A DNA stretch of 64,000 nucleotides from Halosolutus halophilus (lineage in GTDB: Archaea > Halobacteriota > Halobacteria > Halobacteriales > Natrialbaceae). The notes beneath the pieces were generated by a model that had not been told where the DNA came from, made no database searches, and saw nothing but the letters and a program-made list of their open reading frames with translations. Below, in pieces: positions 1-8,592 of the stretch. The stretch lies in assembly GCF_022869805.1 (NCBI RefSeq), contig NZ_CP094974.1, positions 496,001 through 560,000 of the forward strand, in the 5' to 3' direction. The translations under genes were made by a program, and so were the position numbers. The stretch's first letter is position 1. Each line of letters starts with the position of its first letter.

Positions 1-2
1 CC

Positions 3-194
3 GAAGCGGAAGCGACGCAGATTCGGATCTCACTGTACCATATGTACATCCCGGCGCTAGCGGAGCTCTCGCTCGTCGAATACGATCGGGAACGTCGGCT
101 GGTGGAACCGACATCCCGGTTGGAACAACTGGAGCCCCAGCTGTCGGCGATCATCAGTGCTGATCCCGGTCTCGAACCGCCAGTTACGCTGTGA
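3..194 (+). CDS. DUF7344-type winged-helix protein, C-terminal part
   Basis: The window opens inside this gene, and only the last 63 codons are visible. The fragment reads RIRISLYHMYIPALAEL followed by LVEYDRERRLV. This is the typical end of small haloarchaeal winged-helix proteins (DUF7344 type), in which a Y-H-x-H/Y-x-P-x-L helix is followed by a short wing with a D-R turn. An intact protein of the same type lies at 4641-4931 (YHIHLPKLEDAGLINWD). Such proteins are presumed DNA-binding regulators, but no target can be inferred here. The start lies outside the window. Confidence 0.75.
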   Translation, partial: EAEATQIRISLYHMYIPALAELSLVEYDRERRLVEPTSRLEQLEPQLSAIISADPGLEPPVTL

Positions 195-334
195 GTTCAT
201 CTCCCACCGCGTGGATGACGTGGCCGTCGATCGTTTTGCTATGCAGTGGCTGACCTCATGCGCGTACGCACGGTACCAGCGTATCTGAACACGACTCCGC
301 GAAACGCCGATACTGTTAAATACGGCCGCGAGTA

Positions 335-351
335 TTGGTATCACATACCAA
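335..351. promoter_or_regulatory. Inverted repeat before the zinc-ribbon gene
   Basis: TTGGTAT-CAC-ATACCAA is a perfect 7-base inverted repeat with a 3-base spacer. It sits 11 bases before the start codon at 363 and about 15 bases after a TATA-like GTTAAATAC (315-323). The position between TATA box and start suits a repressor operator. The regulator is unknown. Confidence 0.45.
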
Positions 352-362
352 GGTGAGCATCG

Positions 363-521
363 ATGCCGACCTGTCCAAACTGCGACGAAATGGTGTCCAG
401 CGATTTCGTCCGCGTCTTCGGGGACAACCGCGGACGAATCGATGGCTGCGTACACTGTCTCACATCGAGTGAACTCACCGGCGACGCAGCCGAGAGTGGG
501 TTTCTGCCTCCGGCCGTATAA
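363..521 (+). CDS. Small zinc-ribbon protein (DUF7563-like), 52 aa
   Basis: This 52-residue protein begins MPTCPNCDEMV and has a second Cys pair in GCVHCL, so it has two CxxC knuckles for one zinc ion. Between them is the block FVRVFGDNRG-x-I-x-GC, which recurs in the paralogue at 38267-38437 (FARVFGDNDHEVYGC). The family is abundant and essentially restricted to haloarchaea. Its biochemical role is not established; nucleic-acid or protein binding is a guess from the zinc ribbon. It starts at the ATG at 363, downstream of a TATA-like box and a perfect inverted repeat. The C-terminal tail (about residues 36-52) differs from the paralogue. Confidence 0.8.
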   Translation: MPTCPNCDEMVSSDFVRVFGDNRGRIDGCVHCLTSSELTGDAAESGFLPPAV

Positions 522-890
522 ATCGACGCTGGCGTTCTGGGGCAGTGTGCACCGACTGGTCTGGCCCGGTTGCGGTGAGCTACTCTCGGCGTCACGCCTT
601 CTCACACGGCACGAAACGAGACTGAGATGGAACCCCTCCGGTGAATGGCGATCGGGCACAGCGAAGCGATGACGGGAACGAGCGGCTTGCATCCCCACTG
701 CTCTCATCCCCGTCGGTGTGTCCATCCACGTCGGTAGTTGTGAATGTAACTCGCAGCCTCACGCGCTGATCTCACCGGGGTAGCTCCTCTGGCCAGCATG
801 TTCGCTGTTGGGTTTTCAACCAGTTTTGATCGCTCCCTATACCAGTGGGTTGCCGTTCCGTTCGGGTCTGACCGCCTCCTCTCAACGGTG
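522..890. other. Intergenic, no gene seen
   Basis: The 369 bases between the zinc ribbon and the membrane protein on the opposite strand hold no reading frame with recognisable family features, and no clear repeat was seen. Confidence 0.5.
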
Positions 891-1430
891 TTATTCCGGT
901 GCCTTCCTGTCTCGTTCGATGGCGGCACGGAGTGGCTCGAGCCCGGGAGAGCCGTCCCACCTCCAGCGGACGACCGCGAGGGATGCGAAGCCGACCTCCG
1001 AGAGGCGGTAGAACAGACCCAGCGGCGGGTGAGCGGCGGCGAGCACGGGTGGGATCGGGACCGCGATCAGCGGCCAGAAGAGAAACGGAACGCTCGCGGT
1101 GGGGTCCCACAGCAGCGGCGTGATATCGAGCAAACTGTGGGTGATCGCGCCGATCGCGAACGCGATTCCGTACTCGCCGCGGCCGTAGCGCCGCGCGAGG
1201 AGAGAGAGCCCGATCGCGAGCGGGACGAGGAAGAGTAACGAGTGGCCAAGTGACCGACCCGAGGGGAGGAGCCCGAGCGACCACGCCAGCGGTTTGTCGA
1301 CCAGATCCGGAAAGAGGCTCCCACCGAGGACGAGAAGAACCGGGACGGCCGTCGGCGGGCTGAGAGCGCGGAGACGGGTCGCGAGGCTGTAACAGAGATA
1401 GGCGACGGCGAGGTGACCGAGCGGGAGCAC
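891..1430 (-). CDS. DUF457/YdjM-like membrane-bound metal-dependent hydrolase
   Basis: This 179-residue multi-pass membrane protein begins MLPLGHLAVAYL (GTG start at 1430). It contains the family pattern of an N-terminal His, then GGSLFPDLVDKP, then a GRSLGHSLLF helix. These His and Asp residues are the presumed metal ligands of the DUF457 (YdjM, LexA-binding inner-membrane hydrolase) family. A TATA-like box at 1454-1459 lies 24 bases before the GTG, which supports this start and a leaderless transcript. A full-length paralogue is at 61481-62053. A frameshifted acidic microprotein gene lies just upstream on the same strand. The real substrate of this family in archaea is unknown. Confidence 0.75.
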   Translation of the reverse strand: MLPLGHLAVAYLCYSLATRLRALSPPTAVPVLLVLGGSLFPDLVDKPLAWSLGLLPSGRSLGHSLLFLVPLAIGLSLLARRYGRGEYGIAFAIGAITHSLLDITPLLWDPTASVPFLFWPLIAVPIPPVLAAAHPPLGLFYRLSEVGFASLAVVRWRWDGSPGLEPLRAAIERDRKAPE

Positions 1431-1453
1431 AGGTCATCACACGAAGCGGAGCA

Positions 1454-1459
1454 TATAAA
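1454..1459 (-). promoter_or_regulatory. TATA-like box of the DUF457 gene
   Basis: TTTATA, read on the minus strand, lies 24 bases upstream of the GTG start at 1430. This is the usual distance for a leaderless haloarchaeal gene. Confidence 0.45.
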
Positions 1460-1478
1460 GGATCGTTGTCGAGGTGGG

Positions 1479-1586
1479 TCAGGAGCCGATCGGGCCGTTC
1501 GATCGCGTCGGTCGCGGCGTCGACGTCCGCCTGGGTCGCCTCCGGACGTTCTGCGTCGGCCCTGCCGCTCGGTCGTTCGCCGGCAT
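1479..1586 (-). pseudogene. Frameshifted EATQ-type acidic microprotein (copy A)
   Basis: The ATG at 1586 starts MPANDRAAGPTQ, which matches the start of copy C at 58663-58791 (MTANDRAVETDG). The diagnostic core PEATQADVDAATDAIE is then found in a different frame, so the reading frame is broken near 1545-1560. Compared with copy C, a short stretch between the N-terminal part and the EATQ core is missing. The shifted frame does not stop where the intact copies stop but runs on toward the DUF457 gene. It is best read as a decayed member of the microprotein family. Confidence 0.6.
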
Positions 1587-2040
1587 CCCCGATCGCGTCG
1601 TCGGTGTGGTATCCACGATATCTGTGGTGGTGGCACCACCGTCCCGATCGCGTTGTGCCACGCCACCCGGGGACGGCGCCACGGGGCGCGCCGACGAGAC
1701 GTGGTAACCGGAGGCCGACTGCTCGCTTCGGTGTGCGGCGATCGGTTCGCGTGGCGCGGCGAGTCGACGATCCTTGCGTCGCGGCAGTCGCCCAGCGACG
1801 TGGCCCCGGGCGACCGGGAAACACTCAATGTGGGTCCCGCAGAACGAGTCCATATGGCAGACACACTCCGGCTCGTGGGGCTCGCCGTCGTCGGCCTGGT
1901 CGCCCTCTGGGTCCTCCTCGAACTGGTCGCGATCGCCGTCGGGTTCGTCTCGTGGGTCGTAACCACCGTCGTCTCGCTGGCGGTGCTCGCCCTCGTGCTG
2001 TCCGTCGGCTATCTCGTGCTCTCGGCGGTGCTGGAGTGAG
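1480..2040. repeat. Dispersed duplication, copy 1 (partner 58680-59241)
   Basis: The segment spans the microprotein relic, its divergent intergenic region and the 61-codon membrane gene. It aligns along its length with 58680-59241. Shared stretches include TCGGTTCGCGTGGCGCGGCG and the start and end of the 61-codon gene. Similarity looks like roughly three quarters of positions by eye; it was not computed. Confidence 0.6.
1854..2039 (+). CDS. 61-aa two-helix membrane protein
   Basis: The protein starts MADTLRLVGLAVVGL at the ATG at 1854 and is almost entirely hydrophobic. It has one helix about residues 7-30 (ending in ALWVLLELVAIAVGF) and a second about residues 33-58 (VVTTVVSLAVLALVLSVGYL). 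The family is not recognised and no function can be assigned. It is divergent from the microprotein/DUF457 pair on the other strand. A dead copy at 59055-59240 has the same length and nearly the same sequence but lacks the start codon and has TGA at codon 19, where this copy has Trp. That the reading frame is intact here and decaying there supports this copy as a real gene. Confidence 0.65.
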   Translation: MADTLRLVGLAVVGLVALWVLLELVAIAVGFVSWVVTTVVSLAVLALVLSVGYLVLSAVLE

Positions 2041-2362
2041 TCCACGCCTGAGGGTTCCGCTGCCAGGAATGGCGGACTCGCCCGCAGCGATGCCACTGGT
2101 GAAACCGGTTCGAGACGCCGGCATCCGCGAGCGCGACGAGTGCCAGGTCGGGGGAATCGATCGCGAGGTAAGGCGTGTCAGGGTGGGTTTGCCGCCGTTC
2201 AGGGGGTGGTCTCGGCGGACTCTCGGCGCGACTCCCCGTCGTTTCCCCACGTCGAAGCCTGCGACTGCGTCGACGACCGCTGGTGGGTGCACGGCCGCGA
2301 TCACGGGTGGGAGGCCTGAGACGCCACCTGGTATTTCGTCGTGGCCGTCGAAGCGGATCGTG
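2040..2362. other. Intergenic, no gene seen
   Basis: These 323 bases lie between the 61-aa membrane protein and the next small gene. No reading frame in any phase resembles a protein family. Confidence 0.4.
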
Positions 2363-2608
2363 ATGCACGTGTCAGAGCCGTTCGCCCGCGGCGATCGCAT
2401 CGTGATCGACATCCCGGATCCGGAAGCCGACTATCACCGCTACCACGGCGACACCGGCACCGTCGTCGAAGTCGTCGCGGATCACAGCGCCGACTCGGCC
2501 CGGTGGATCATCGGCGTCTGGATCGACAGCGCCGGCCTCAAAGGCATCCCGACCTCGCCGATCCCAGCCCGACCGGACGACCTCCGACGGCTCGAGGACG
2601 GCGACTGA
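2363..2608 (+). CDS. Small SH3-like haloarchaeal protein (resembles DUF8139)
   Basis: This 81-residue acidic protein begins MHVSEPFARGDRIVIDIPD. It has a barrel-like pattern of short beta strands: GDRIVIDIP, then YHGDTGTVVEVV, then WIIGVWID, and a C-terminal DDLRRLED. The G-D-x-V-x-I-x-I-P and H-G-x-x-G-x-V signatures resemble small haloarchaeal proteins of the DUF8139 type, which look like KOW/SH3 barrels. The function is unknown. The ATG at 2363 is chosen because family members start a few residues before G-D-R. The upstream in-frame codons run on without a plausible start context. Confidence 0.65.
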   Translation: MHVSEPFARGDRIVIDIPDPEADYHRYHGDTGTVVEVVADHSADSARWIIGVWIDSAGLKGIPTSPIPARPDDLRRLEDGD

Positions 2609-2985
2609 TCCCGATCGCGAGCACCGACCCACGACGTGCTCGATCACCCAGGCGACGTCTGCCGGGAGCCCGCCACCCGTCGCAGCGATGCGTCCCGGAA
2701 CCGAGAGCGGCGCCACCCCACGCGCAACGAGTACAGAGTGGCGCTGCCGAGCACGCACAGCATCGGACCGAAGACGCCTGAACGGCGTCCACGCCGGCTA
2801 TCTGCCGCCGACAGTCGCGATCCACCAGCCGTGATCCCGGCACCGTTGCGGATCGTGGCGGGTGACTTCCTCGTGCCCGGGTCATCCCGTGCTCGGTACC
2901 GCTCGCTGGTGATCGGTCACAGGCCATGGCATGTGTTAGCAATGCTTATGGTGCCGTGTCTCGATATCAGTCCTAGAGACGCCCT

Positions 2986-3330
2986 ATGCCCACACCGTCA
3001 GCACCGTCGGTGGCGCTCTCGCTCACTCGCGACGAGGAGTGGACACTCCACCACGTGCTGCTCGATCGGATCGAAGCGGAACTCACAGCGGCGACGACGG
3101 ATATCGATCCGCCTCCGCTCGCGGTGTACACGGCGTTCGACACGCTCGACGCCGGCACAACCCGCTTTACCGACGCCGAACTCGAGGCGATGCGGGACGT
3201 GCTGGGCGAGTATCACCACCGCACCGACTGGTGCGTCGAACGCGATCGACTCGAGCAGTTGCTGCGCACACTCACGCGCGCGCTCGAGCGAACCCGCCCC
3301 GCCCGTGACCACAGCCTGGCGGACGATTGA
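2986..3330 (+). CDS. Conserved haloarchaeal protein (resembles DUF7853), 114 aa
   Basis: This 114-residue, mostly helical acidic protein includes LSLTRDEEWTLHHVLLDRIE near the start. Its middle segment is RFTDAELEAMRDVLGEYHHRTDWCVERDRLEQLL. This helix-rich arrangement with an L-T-x-D-E-x-W-x-L-H-x-V-L-L signature is found in a small haloarchaeal family (recalled as DUF7853) of unknown function. There are no membrane segments, signal peptide or metal motif. It ends just before a decayed CinA/MoaB-like gene on the opposite strand, so the two converge. Confidence 0.65.
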   Translation: MPTPSAPSVALSLTRDEEWTLHHVLLDRIEAELTAATTDIDPPPLAVYTAFDTLDAGTTRFTDAELEAMRDVLGEYHHRTDWCVERDRLEQLLRTLTRALERTRPARDHSLADD

Positions 3331-3344
3331 GGGCGTTCGCGACA

Positions 3345-3694
3345 CCGGCGCGACGGCCGATTCGATCTCCACCCGGACCGCAGCATCCGGTTCGAGTTCC
3401 AGGTCGAGCGCGGCCACGACCCCCGCGAGCGTCACGTCGACCGGCGTCGATCCGAGGCCGCCGGTGACGATCGTCGCGTCGACTCGGCCGGCGATCTCGC
3501 GAACGACGGATGCGATGGCGGCCCGCTCGTCGGGGACGACCCGCAGTTCGCGCACGTCGCCCCCCGTTCGGTGAGTTGCCTCGCGAGCCACGTGGCGTTC
3601 GTGTTCTCGCCGTCGCCGGCGAGCCGTTGGTCTCCGACGGTACGAATCGCTCCGTCCCGCCGTCCGTTGCCGCAGCAATGATGGCGGCACGCAT
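3345..3694 (-). pseudogene. Decayed MoaB/CinA-like molybdopterin-binding gene
   Basis: Three reading frames must be joined to recover the protein. The start MRAAIIAA is in one frame, GENTNATWLARQLTERGA in a second, and VRELRVVPDERAAIASVVREIA followed by DATIVTGGLGSTPVDVTL in a third. The T-G-G-L-G-S/P-T-x-D-V-T block is the hallmark of the MoaB/CinA (competence/damage-inducible) fold. At least two frameshifts are visible, one near 3640-3660 and a one-base loss near 3555. The C-terminal part after VTLAGV is shortened. Intact homologues are about 240 residues. The gene is inactive, and nothing nearby shows a molybdenum cofactor role. Confidence 0.7.
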
Positions 3695-3849
3695 AACGGC
3701 CGGCCGTCACAGGCGGGGCCAGCACCCGTTGGTTCGGAACGACGCCCGTGGACCGGCGTGGAGCGACCGCCGTTCCGTCGTGGTCCCAGGTTTATGGATC
3801 TCGTCCGCATATTCGTCCAGATAGGGGGACCCGAAGACGGACACGATCG

Positions 3850-4524
3850 ATGGCCGACGCACTCACTCACGATCTCTGGCGGTTGCACCTTCGCGGTGTC
3901 AACGCGTACCTCGTCACCGACGACGTCGTCACGCTGGTCGACGCCGGGACGCCGTGGGACGCCGACCGGCTTCGGGCCGAACTCGCCGACGCCGGCGTGG
4001 CCGTCGGCGACGTCGATCGCGTCTTGCTGACCCACTACGATCTCGACCACGTCGGGACGCTCGCAGCGTTGACGCCCGACTTGGACGCGACTCTCTACGG
4101 CGGCCGGTTCGAACTCGAACTTCTCACCGGGCGGCGGACCCCTCCCTGGCGAAATCACAAGGGCGCGTTACAGCGCGTCTTCGGACCGTTGATCGACCGG
4201 CCCGCACTCGAGGGCACGGCGATCCCGGATGGGGGCACGATCGGTACGTTCACCGCGTTCCACACCCCCGGCCATACGCCGGGCCACGTCGCGTACGTGA
4301 GCGAGTCACTCGGCGTCGCGCTGCTCGGCGATCTGGTGCGGGCGTCGAACGGCATCCTCGAGCCATCCGGGTGGGTCGTCAGTTACGATACGAATCAGGT
4401 CCGCGAGAGTATCGACCGCCTGGCGGCCGAGTCGCCCGCGTTCGAGGTCGCGTGCGCCGGCCACGGCGAACCGATCACCCCCGACGGGGACGCTGCACTC
4501 GACGCCGTGGCCGAGCGGCAGTGA
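3850..4524 (+). CDS. Metallo-beta-lactamase-fold hydrolase, 224 aa
   Basis: The protein begins MADALTHDLWRLHLRGVNAYLV, a typical first strand of MBL-fold hydrolases. It carries the zinc motif T-H-Y-D-L-D-H at residues 61-67, followed by FHTPGHTPGHVAYV (third metal His) and LLGDLV (bridging Asp). A C-terminal CAGHGEPI supplies the last His. These are all the conserved ligands of the glyoxalase-II-like hydrolases. The ATG at 3850 is preferred over an upstream in-frame ATG at 3748 because homologues start just before the first strand and the extension is basic and unlike a haloarchaeal protein. The substrate is unknown; thioester or lactone hydrolysis is typical of the family. Confidence 0.85.
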   Translation: MADALTHDLWRLHLRGVNAYLVTDDVVTLVDAGTPWDADRLRAELADAGVAVGDVDRVLLTHYDLDHVGTLAALTPDLDATLYGGRFELELLTGRRTPPWRNHKGALQRVFGPLIDRPALEGTAIPDGGTIGTFTAFHTPGHTPGHVAYVSESLGVALLGDLVRASNGILEPSGWVVSYDTNQVRESIDRLAAESPAFEVACAGHGEPITPDGDAALDAVAERQ

Positions 4525-4640
4525 CCACAGGCGGACGACCTCTCTGCAGCCCCGTACCAGAAGCACACTATCAGGACCCACCAGCCGAAGAATCCGGAGC
4601 CGGTCCGCTTCCCTGCCGATAGGCTACGGCGAGTTTAGAA

Positions 4641-4931
4641 CTATCCCTCGGCCGGACGATCGACATTCTCGTGCATCGATGCGAACAGCGGTTGTATCTC
4701 TTCGAATCGTGGTCCCTTGGTGATGACGTGGTCTTCAGTATCCCAGTTAATTAATCCGGCGTCCTCCAGTTTGGGAAGGTGGATATGGTACAGTTCTATC
4801 CATCGACGCTCGGTCATTCCGCTCGGGTGAAGTTCGATATTCTGTTTCGTAATCGCCAAAGCGTCCAACAATTGTCTGCGTTCCGAACGTGTGAGTGCCT
4901 CGTAAACGCTATTTGGGTGGTCCTGTGACAT
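4641..4931 (-). CDS. DUF7344-type winged-helix regulator, 96 aa
   Basis: This small acidic protein has the order helix (SVYEALTRSERRQLLDAL), linker, recognition helix and wing. Its signature is ERRWIELYHIHLPKLEDAGL followed by INWDTEDHVIT. This is the standard haloarchaeal DUF7344 winged-helix arrangement, presumed to bind DNA. The start at 4931 (MSQDHPNSV) is chosen because the upstream in-frame extension is not acidic and contains no family sequence. It is directly downstream of the large PAS/GAF/HTH regulator on the same strand, with about 90 bases between them, so co-expression is possible. No target can be named. Confidence 0.8.
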   Translation of the reverse strand: MSQDHPNSVYEALTRSERRQLLDALAITKQNIELHPSGMTERRWIELYHIHLPKLEDAGLINWDTEDHVITKGPRFEEIQPLFASMHENVDRPAEG

Positions 4932-5021
4932 GGTTGCATACCGGTCTGGATGCGGATCAGGCTGGTTCTGTGATGACACAGGAATACAACTGGCCGCGTG
5001 GGCCAAAAGTAGCACCCGTAA

Positions 5022-6902
5022 CTATTCACTGTCCAGTCTCCCTGACCACGACGTATCAAATAATTCCTGAGCGATCCGTTCCTCGGCGTTTCGCAAGTGG
5101 CGATGGAACGTTGTCGTCGTCACTCCCATCTTTTCGGCCAAGTCTTCACCTGTACTCTGTCGTGGTTGCTCGAAATACCCGGCCAGGTACGCTACTTTCA
5201 TCGCTGTCAGCTGTCGGTCGGTCAATTGCGATTCCAACAGATGTCTGAACGTGCGTGGCGTGAAAACGAGTCGCTCACCGTCGAGTTCCAGATCTGGATA
5301 CAGTGCCTGGACACGTGCCGTCATTGATTCACGATCAGCTGTCCGTGGAAGTTGCAAGTCGAAGTACAGTACGCCGTCTTCGATTTCTGCCGAGGTGATT
5401 TCCCCGTCGAAGGTCGGGAGCTGCGAAACCAGACTCTCTGCCGTCGTGTGAACCTCCAGTTCGAAACTCTCCTCGGTCGTGCTGAGTAACCGCACGTCCT
5501 CTGTCGCCAGTTCACTGAATACCTCGACTGCATCCTGGGTTGCGATACCGTTGACGGTATAGTACTGAAGGAACGTCCCATCTTCTAATTCGACAGTTCC
5601 ATTACCGTCCATCTGGAGCGCCTCTCCACCGCGCTCGACGAAGGGGCGAGCCAATGCTTCCGATCGGAACGTAAGTTCGACGAGCTGTTCGTTCCGGAGT
5701 TTCTCCGTGGCCTCGATCGTATAGAGCGCATATCCGATCATCTCACCCAGTTCTTGGAGGAGTTCTTGCTCATCGTCGTCGAAGACGATCGGTTGCTGTG
5801 CGTAGACGCCCAACACCCCGAACACGGTTTCTTCGTAAACGAGCGGGACCGAGGCATACGAGTGAAACCGGTTCTTTTCGGCTGCCTTTTCCCAGTGCTC
5901 GTACGGGAGTTCGGTAATGTTCTGCACCACCTGTACGTGACCCGTCTTCGCCGCCATTGCTCCGGGGCCCTGGTCGAGTGGAGGGGCATCGGGATTGTTC
6001 AGGAGTTCATCGAGATAGTCCTCTCCAATTCCTCCCGTTGCGTGCGGGGTAAACTCGGTGTACGACGATGAGAACTGACCGAGAACCGCAAACAGGTAGG
6101 GCTCAGAACGGGCGATGAGATCACAGATCGCGTTTTCAATGTCCTCTCTCGTTCGCTCCTCTATCATCGTTTTGGCGACTCCTCGAATCACCCGATTGAC
6201 CCGATGGAGACGCATCAACTCGGCTCGCTGGGACTCGAGGCGTGTCTTTTGATATCTGAGTTCAGAGATGTCTTCTACTCCAACGACGACTCCTTCGATC
6301 GTTCCGTCGTCGGCCTGAATCGGGGCCGAGTTGCTCGATAGCCAGCGTTCCGTTCCGTCCGGAAGCGTGATGCCGTGTCGTAATCCCCACACTGGCTCAC
6401 CGGTCCGAAACACGCGCGTCACGGGATGGTCGTCTTCGGTGATCGGATCGCCGTGTTCTTCGAAAATATTCCAGTCAGGGTCGCCGTGGGCACGACTCGT
6501 GATCTCTTCCGGTGACCTGCCGAGTATTTCCGCCAGACGGTCGTTTGCGAAGACGATGGAATGGCTGGAATCGACGACTGCGATCCCTATCGGGCTGGCA
6601 TCACAGATACGGTGAAAGAGCTCGTGTACTGGGAGGCTGAAATCCCCGCTAAATCGGTTCTTGTGGTCACTACTATTGCCTGTGGGCGCAGGAAGCCACC
6701 AGACGCGTCCGCGGGCACCAACCTTTTTCGTTCGGAGCAGGTCGCGTTCAACCAGCGCATCCAATTTATTGTATGCTGTGCGCCGAGCACAACCGAGGGC
6801 GTCTGCAACCTCGTTCGTCGTCAGAGGGGTGCCTACGTTGACTTCCTGTTCAAACACTGCAAGCACACCTCTGCCGGCTCTCCCTCCGGGAGGGTCACTC
6901 AT
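5022..6902 (-). CDS. Bacterio-opsin-activator-like regulator (HTH-PAS-GAF-BAT-HTH)
   Basis: This 626-residue regulator has five visible parts. They are an N-terminal winged helix (about 20-70, LTTNEVADALGCARRTAYNKL), a PAS domain (about 95-215, PIGIAVVDSSHSIVFANDRLAEILGR) and a GAF domain (about 240-395, SYASVPLVYEETVFGVLGVY). A BAT domain follows (about 405-560), and then a C-terminal HTH_10 (about 565-620, LTDRQLTAMKVAYLAGYFEQPR and TTFHRHLR). This is the Bat architecture, which senses redox or light-linked signals and activates transcription directly. No opsin or carotenoid gene is in the window, so its target is unknown. The N-terminal extra HTH is less common. A TFB gene diverges from it about 370 bases upstream. 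Confidence 0.85.
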   Translation of the reverse strand: MSDPPGGRAGRGVLAVFEQEVNVGTPLTTNEVADALGCARRTAYNKLDALVERDLLRTKKVGARGRVWWLPAPTGNSSDHKNRFSGDFSLPVHELFHRICDASPIGIAVVDSSHSIVFANDRLAEILGRSPEEITSRAHGDPDWNIFEEHGDPITEDDHPVTRVFRTGEPVWGLRHGITLPDGTERWLSSNSAPIQADDGTIEGVVVGVEDISELRYQKTRLESQRAELMRLHRVNRVIRGVAKTMIEERTREDIENAICDLIARSEPYLFAVLGQFSSSYTEFTPHATGGIGEDYLDELLNNPDAPPLDQGPGAMAAKTGHVQVVQNITELPYEHWEKAAEKNRFHSYASVPLVYEETVFGVLGVYAQQPIVFDDDEQELLQELGEMIGYALYTIEATEKLRNEQLVELTFRSEALARPFVERGGEALQMDGNGTVELEDGTFLQYYTVNGIATQDAVEVFSELATEDVRLLSTTEESFELEVHTTAESLVSQLPTFDGEITSAEIEDGVLYFDLQLPRTADRESMTARVQALYPDLELDGERLVFTPRTFRHLLESQLTDRQLTAMKVAYLAGYFEQPRQSTGEDLAEKMGVTTTTFHRHLRNAEERIAQELFDTSWSGRLDSE

Positions 6903-7270
6903 AATCGACTAACGCGCCCACTCGAGATAGGGATTCCGTCAACGGCAATCTTACTCTTTTGATATAATCGTGCTTCCACTCGGGACCATCTCCCAGTCGA
7001 GGAATTGAAGCTGGTAAAAACGAACGACGTATCCATCACGTCTCTCCTGACAGCTAACAGTGATCACCCGATCAGAGAGAAGGGTCTTTTGATGATTCGC
7101 TCGCCCGCCACCGTCTGCCACGTCGCAGCCGATGGCGGGACCGACTTTCGAACACCTAATTCGCCAGCACCGCTCTACGTGCTCTCCCATCAACGGAGGT
7201 GATTGTGACTCAATTTACGAGGATCACTCCCAGTGTTTAACCGTCTCGAGCGATTCTTCACAACGAACTG
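6903..7270. other. Divergent intergenic region, no gene seen
   Basis: The 368 bases between the Bat-like regulator and tfb should contain both promoters. AT-rich stretches occur near 6950-6965 (CTTTTGATATAAT) and near 7230. No coding sequence was recognised. Confidence 0.4.
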
Positions 7271-8236
7271 ATGAACCACTCGACTCGCCAGAAAGTACCT
7301 GATGCTCAGACAGAGCACGAAACCGATGAGCAAGAAGGCAGTCGGTCCTGTCCTGAATGTGAGTCGAGTACGCTCGTTCGAAGCTCGGATGAGAGCGAAA
7401 TTAGTTGTGAGGAGTGCGGCTTGATCCTCGAAGAGGAGACTATCGATCGCGGGCCAGAATGGCGGGCGTTCAACCAGTCCGAGCGGGACAGCAAATCTCG
7501 CGTTGGAGCGCCGACAACCCAGACGATGCACGATAAGGGATTGACCACCACCATCGACTGGAAGAACAAGGATGCCTATGGACGGTCCCTCTCCGCAGAG
7601 AAGCAGACTCAAATGAATCGGCTGCGGAAATGGCAAGAGCGTATCCGAACAAAGGATGCTGGGGAACGAAACCTCCAGTTTGCACTGTCCGAGACCGATC
7701 GGATGGCCTCCGCCCTGGGAATCCCTCGGTCTGTACGGGAGGTTGCGAGCGTCCTTTACCGACGCACACTCGACGAAGATCTCATTCGCGGGCGCTCGAT
7801 CGAAGGCGTTGCCACAAGTACACTGTATGCGGCCTGCCGTATGGAAGGCATTCCGCGGTCACTGGACGAAGTCGCGGCAGTCTCCCGCGTTGACCGGATG
7901 GAAATTGGCCGCACGTACCGCTATATTTCACAGGAGCTCGGCCTTGAGATGCAGCCCGTCGATCCGAAACAGTATGTCCCTCGCTTCTGTTCTGAACTCG
8001 ATCTGTCCGAAGAAGTCCAAACGAAGGCCAACGAAATCATCGATACCACAGCCGAAAAGGGACTGTTATCGGGAAAATCTCCAACCGGATACGCCGCGGC
8101 TGCAATCTACGCGAGCGCGCTCCTTTGCAACGAGAAAAAGACGCAGAGGGAGGTTGCCGACGTGGCTCAAGTGACTGAAGTCACCATTCGAAACCGGTAC
8201 CAGGAACAGATCGATGCGTTGGGGATACACAGCTAA
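7271..8236 (+). CDS. tfb: Transcription initiation factor IIB (TFB), 321 aa
   Basis: The N-terminal zinc ribbon has Cys27, Cys30, Cys46 and Cys49 (CPEC and CEEC). A B-finger/linker follows ([19 protein letters not shown]). Then come two cyclin-like repeats, about residues 125-215 ([35 protein letters not shown]) and 220-315 ([44 protein letters not shown]). The protein bridges TBP, the BRE and RNA polymerase at promoters. Haloarchaea carry many TFB paralogues with partly specialised roles. Its position beside a Bat-like regulator hints at an accessory rather than a housekeeping paralogue, but that is inference. The length is normal. Confidence 0.95.
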   Translation: MNHSTRQKVPDAQTEHETDEQEGSRSCPECESSTLVRSSDESEISCEECGLILEEETIDRGPEWRAFNQSERDSKSRVGAPTTQTMHDKGLTTTIDWKNKDAYGRSLSAEKQTQMNRLRKWQERIRTKDAGERNLQFALSETDRMASALGIPRSVREVASVLYRRTLDEDLIRGRSIEGVATSTLYAACRMEGIPRSLDEVAAVSRVDRMEIGRTYRYISQELGLEMQPVDPKQYVPRFCSELDLSEEVQTKANEIIDTTAEKGLLSGKSPTGYAAAAIYASALLCNEKKTQREVADVAQVTEVTIRNRYQEQIDALGIHS

Positions 8237-8592
8237 TACACCCGACCTGTATCGTTCTGGATGGGGTACTTCATTGCAAACCCGTTTGACGTGAAGCCAC
8301 CGTTCACTGCAGGTACGAACGAACCGCCGGAATTTATGTCAGTTACGGATAACATTTGCAGAGTGAATACAAGGCGTGTGTCGAGTGAATCGATCGGTAC
8401 TCGACGCCCGGTGGTGATCGTGACACGGGGGACGGTCTGGGGCCCTCGTTCGACCCCCGCGCCGACCGTGGATCGATCGGCGTCCACGCGGGCTAGTCCG
8501 TTAGTCTGCCGGGACGTCTCGGCGGTCCCGCCACGGCACCGGCGATCGAGCCCCCACTCGGGAACGGACTCTACATCACGGCACTGCTCACG
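8237..8592. other. Intergenic, no gene seen
   Basis: These 356 bases follow tfb. Open stretches exist but none resembles a protein. The last 70 bases read in frame into the small membrane ORF that follows, without an ATG or GTG in good context. Confidence 0.4.
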
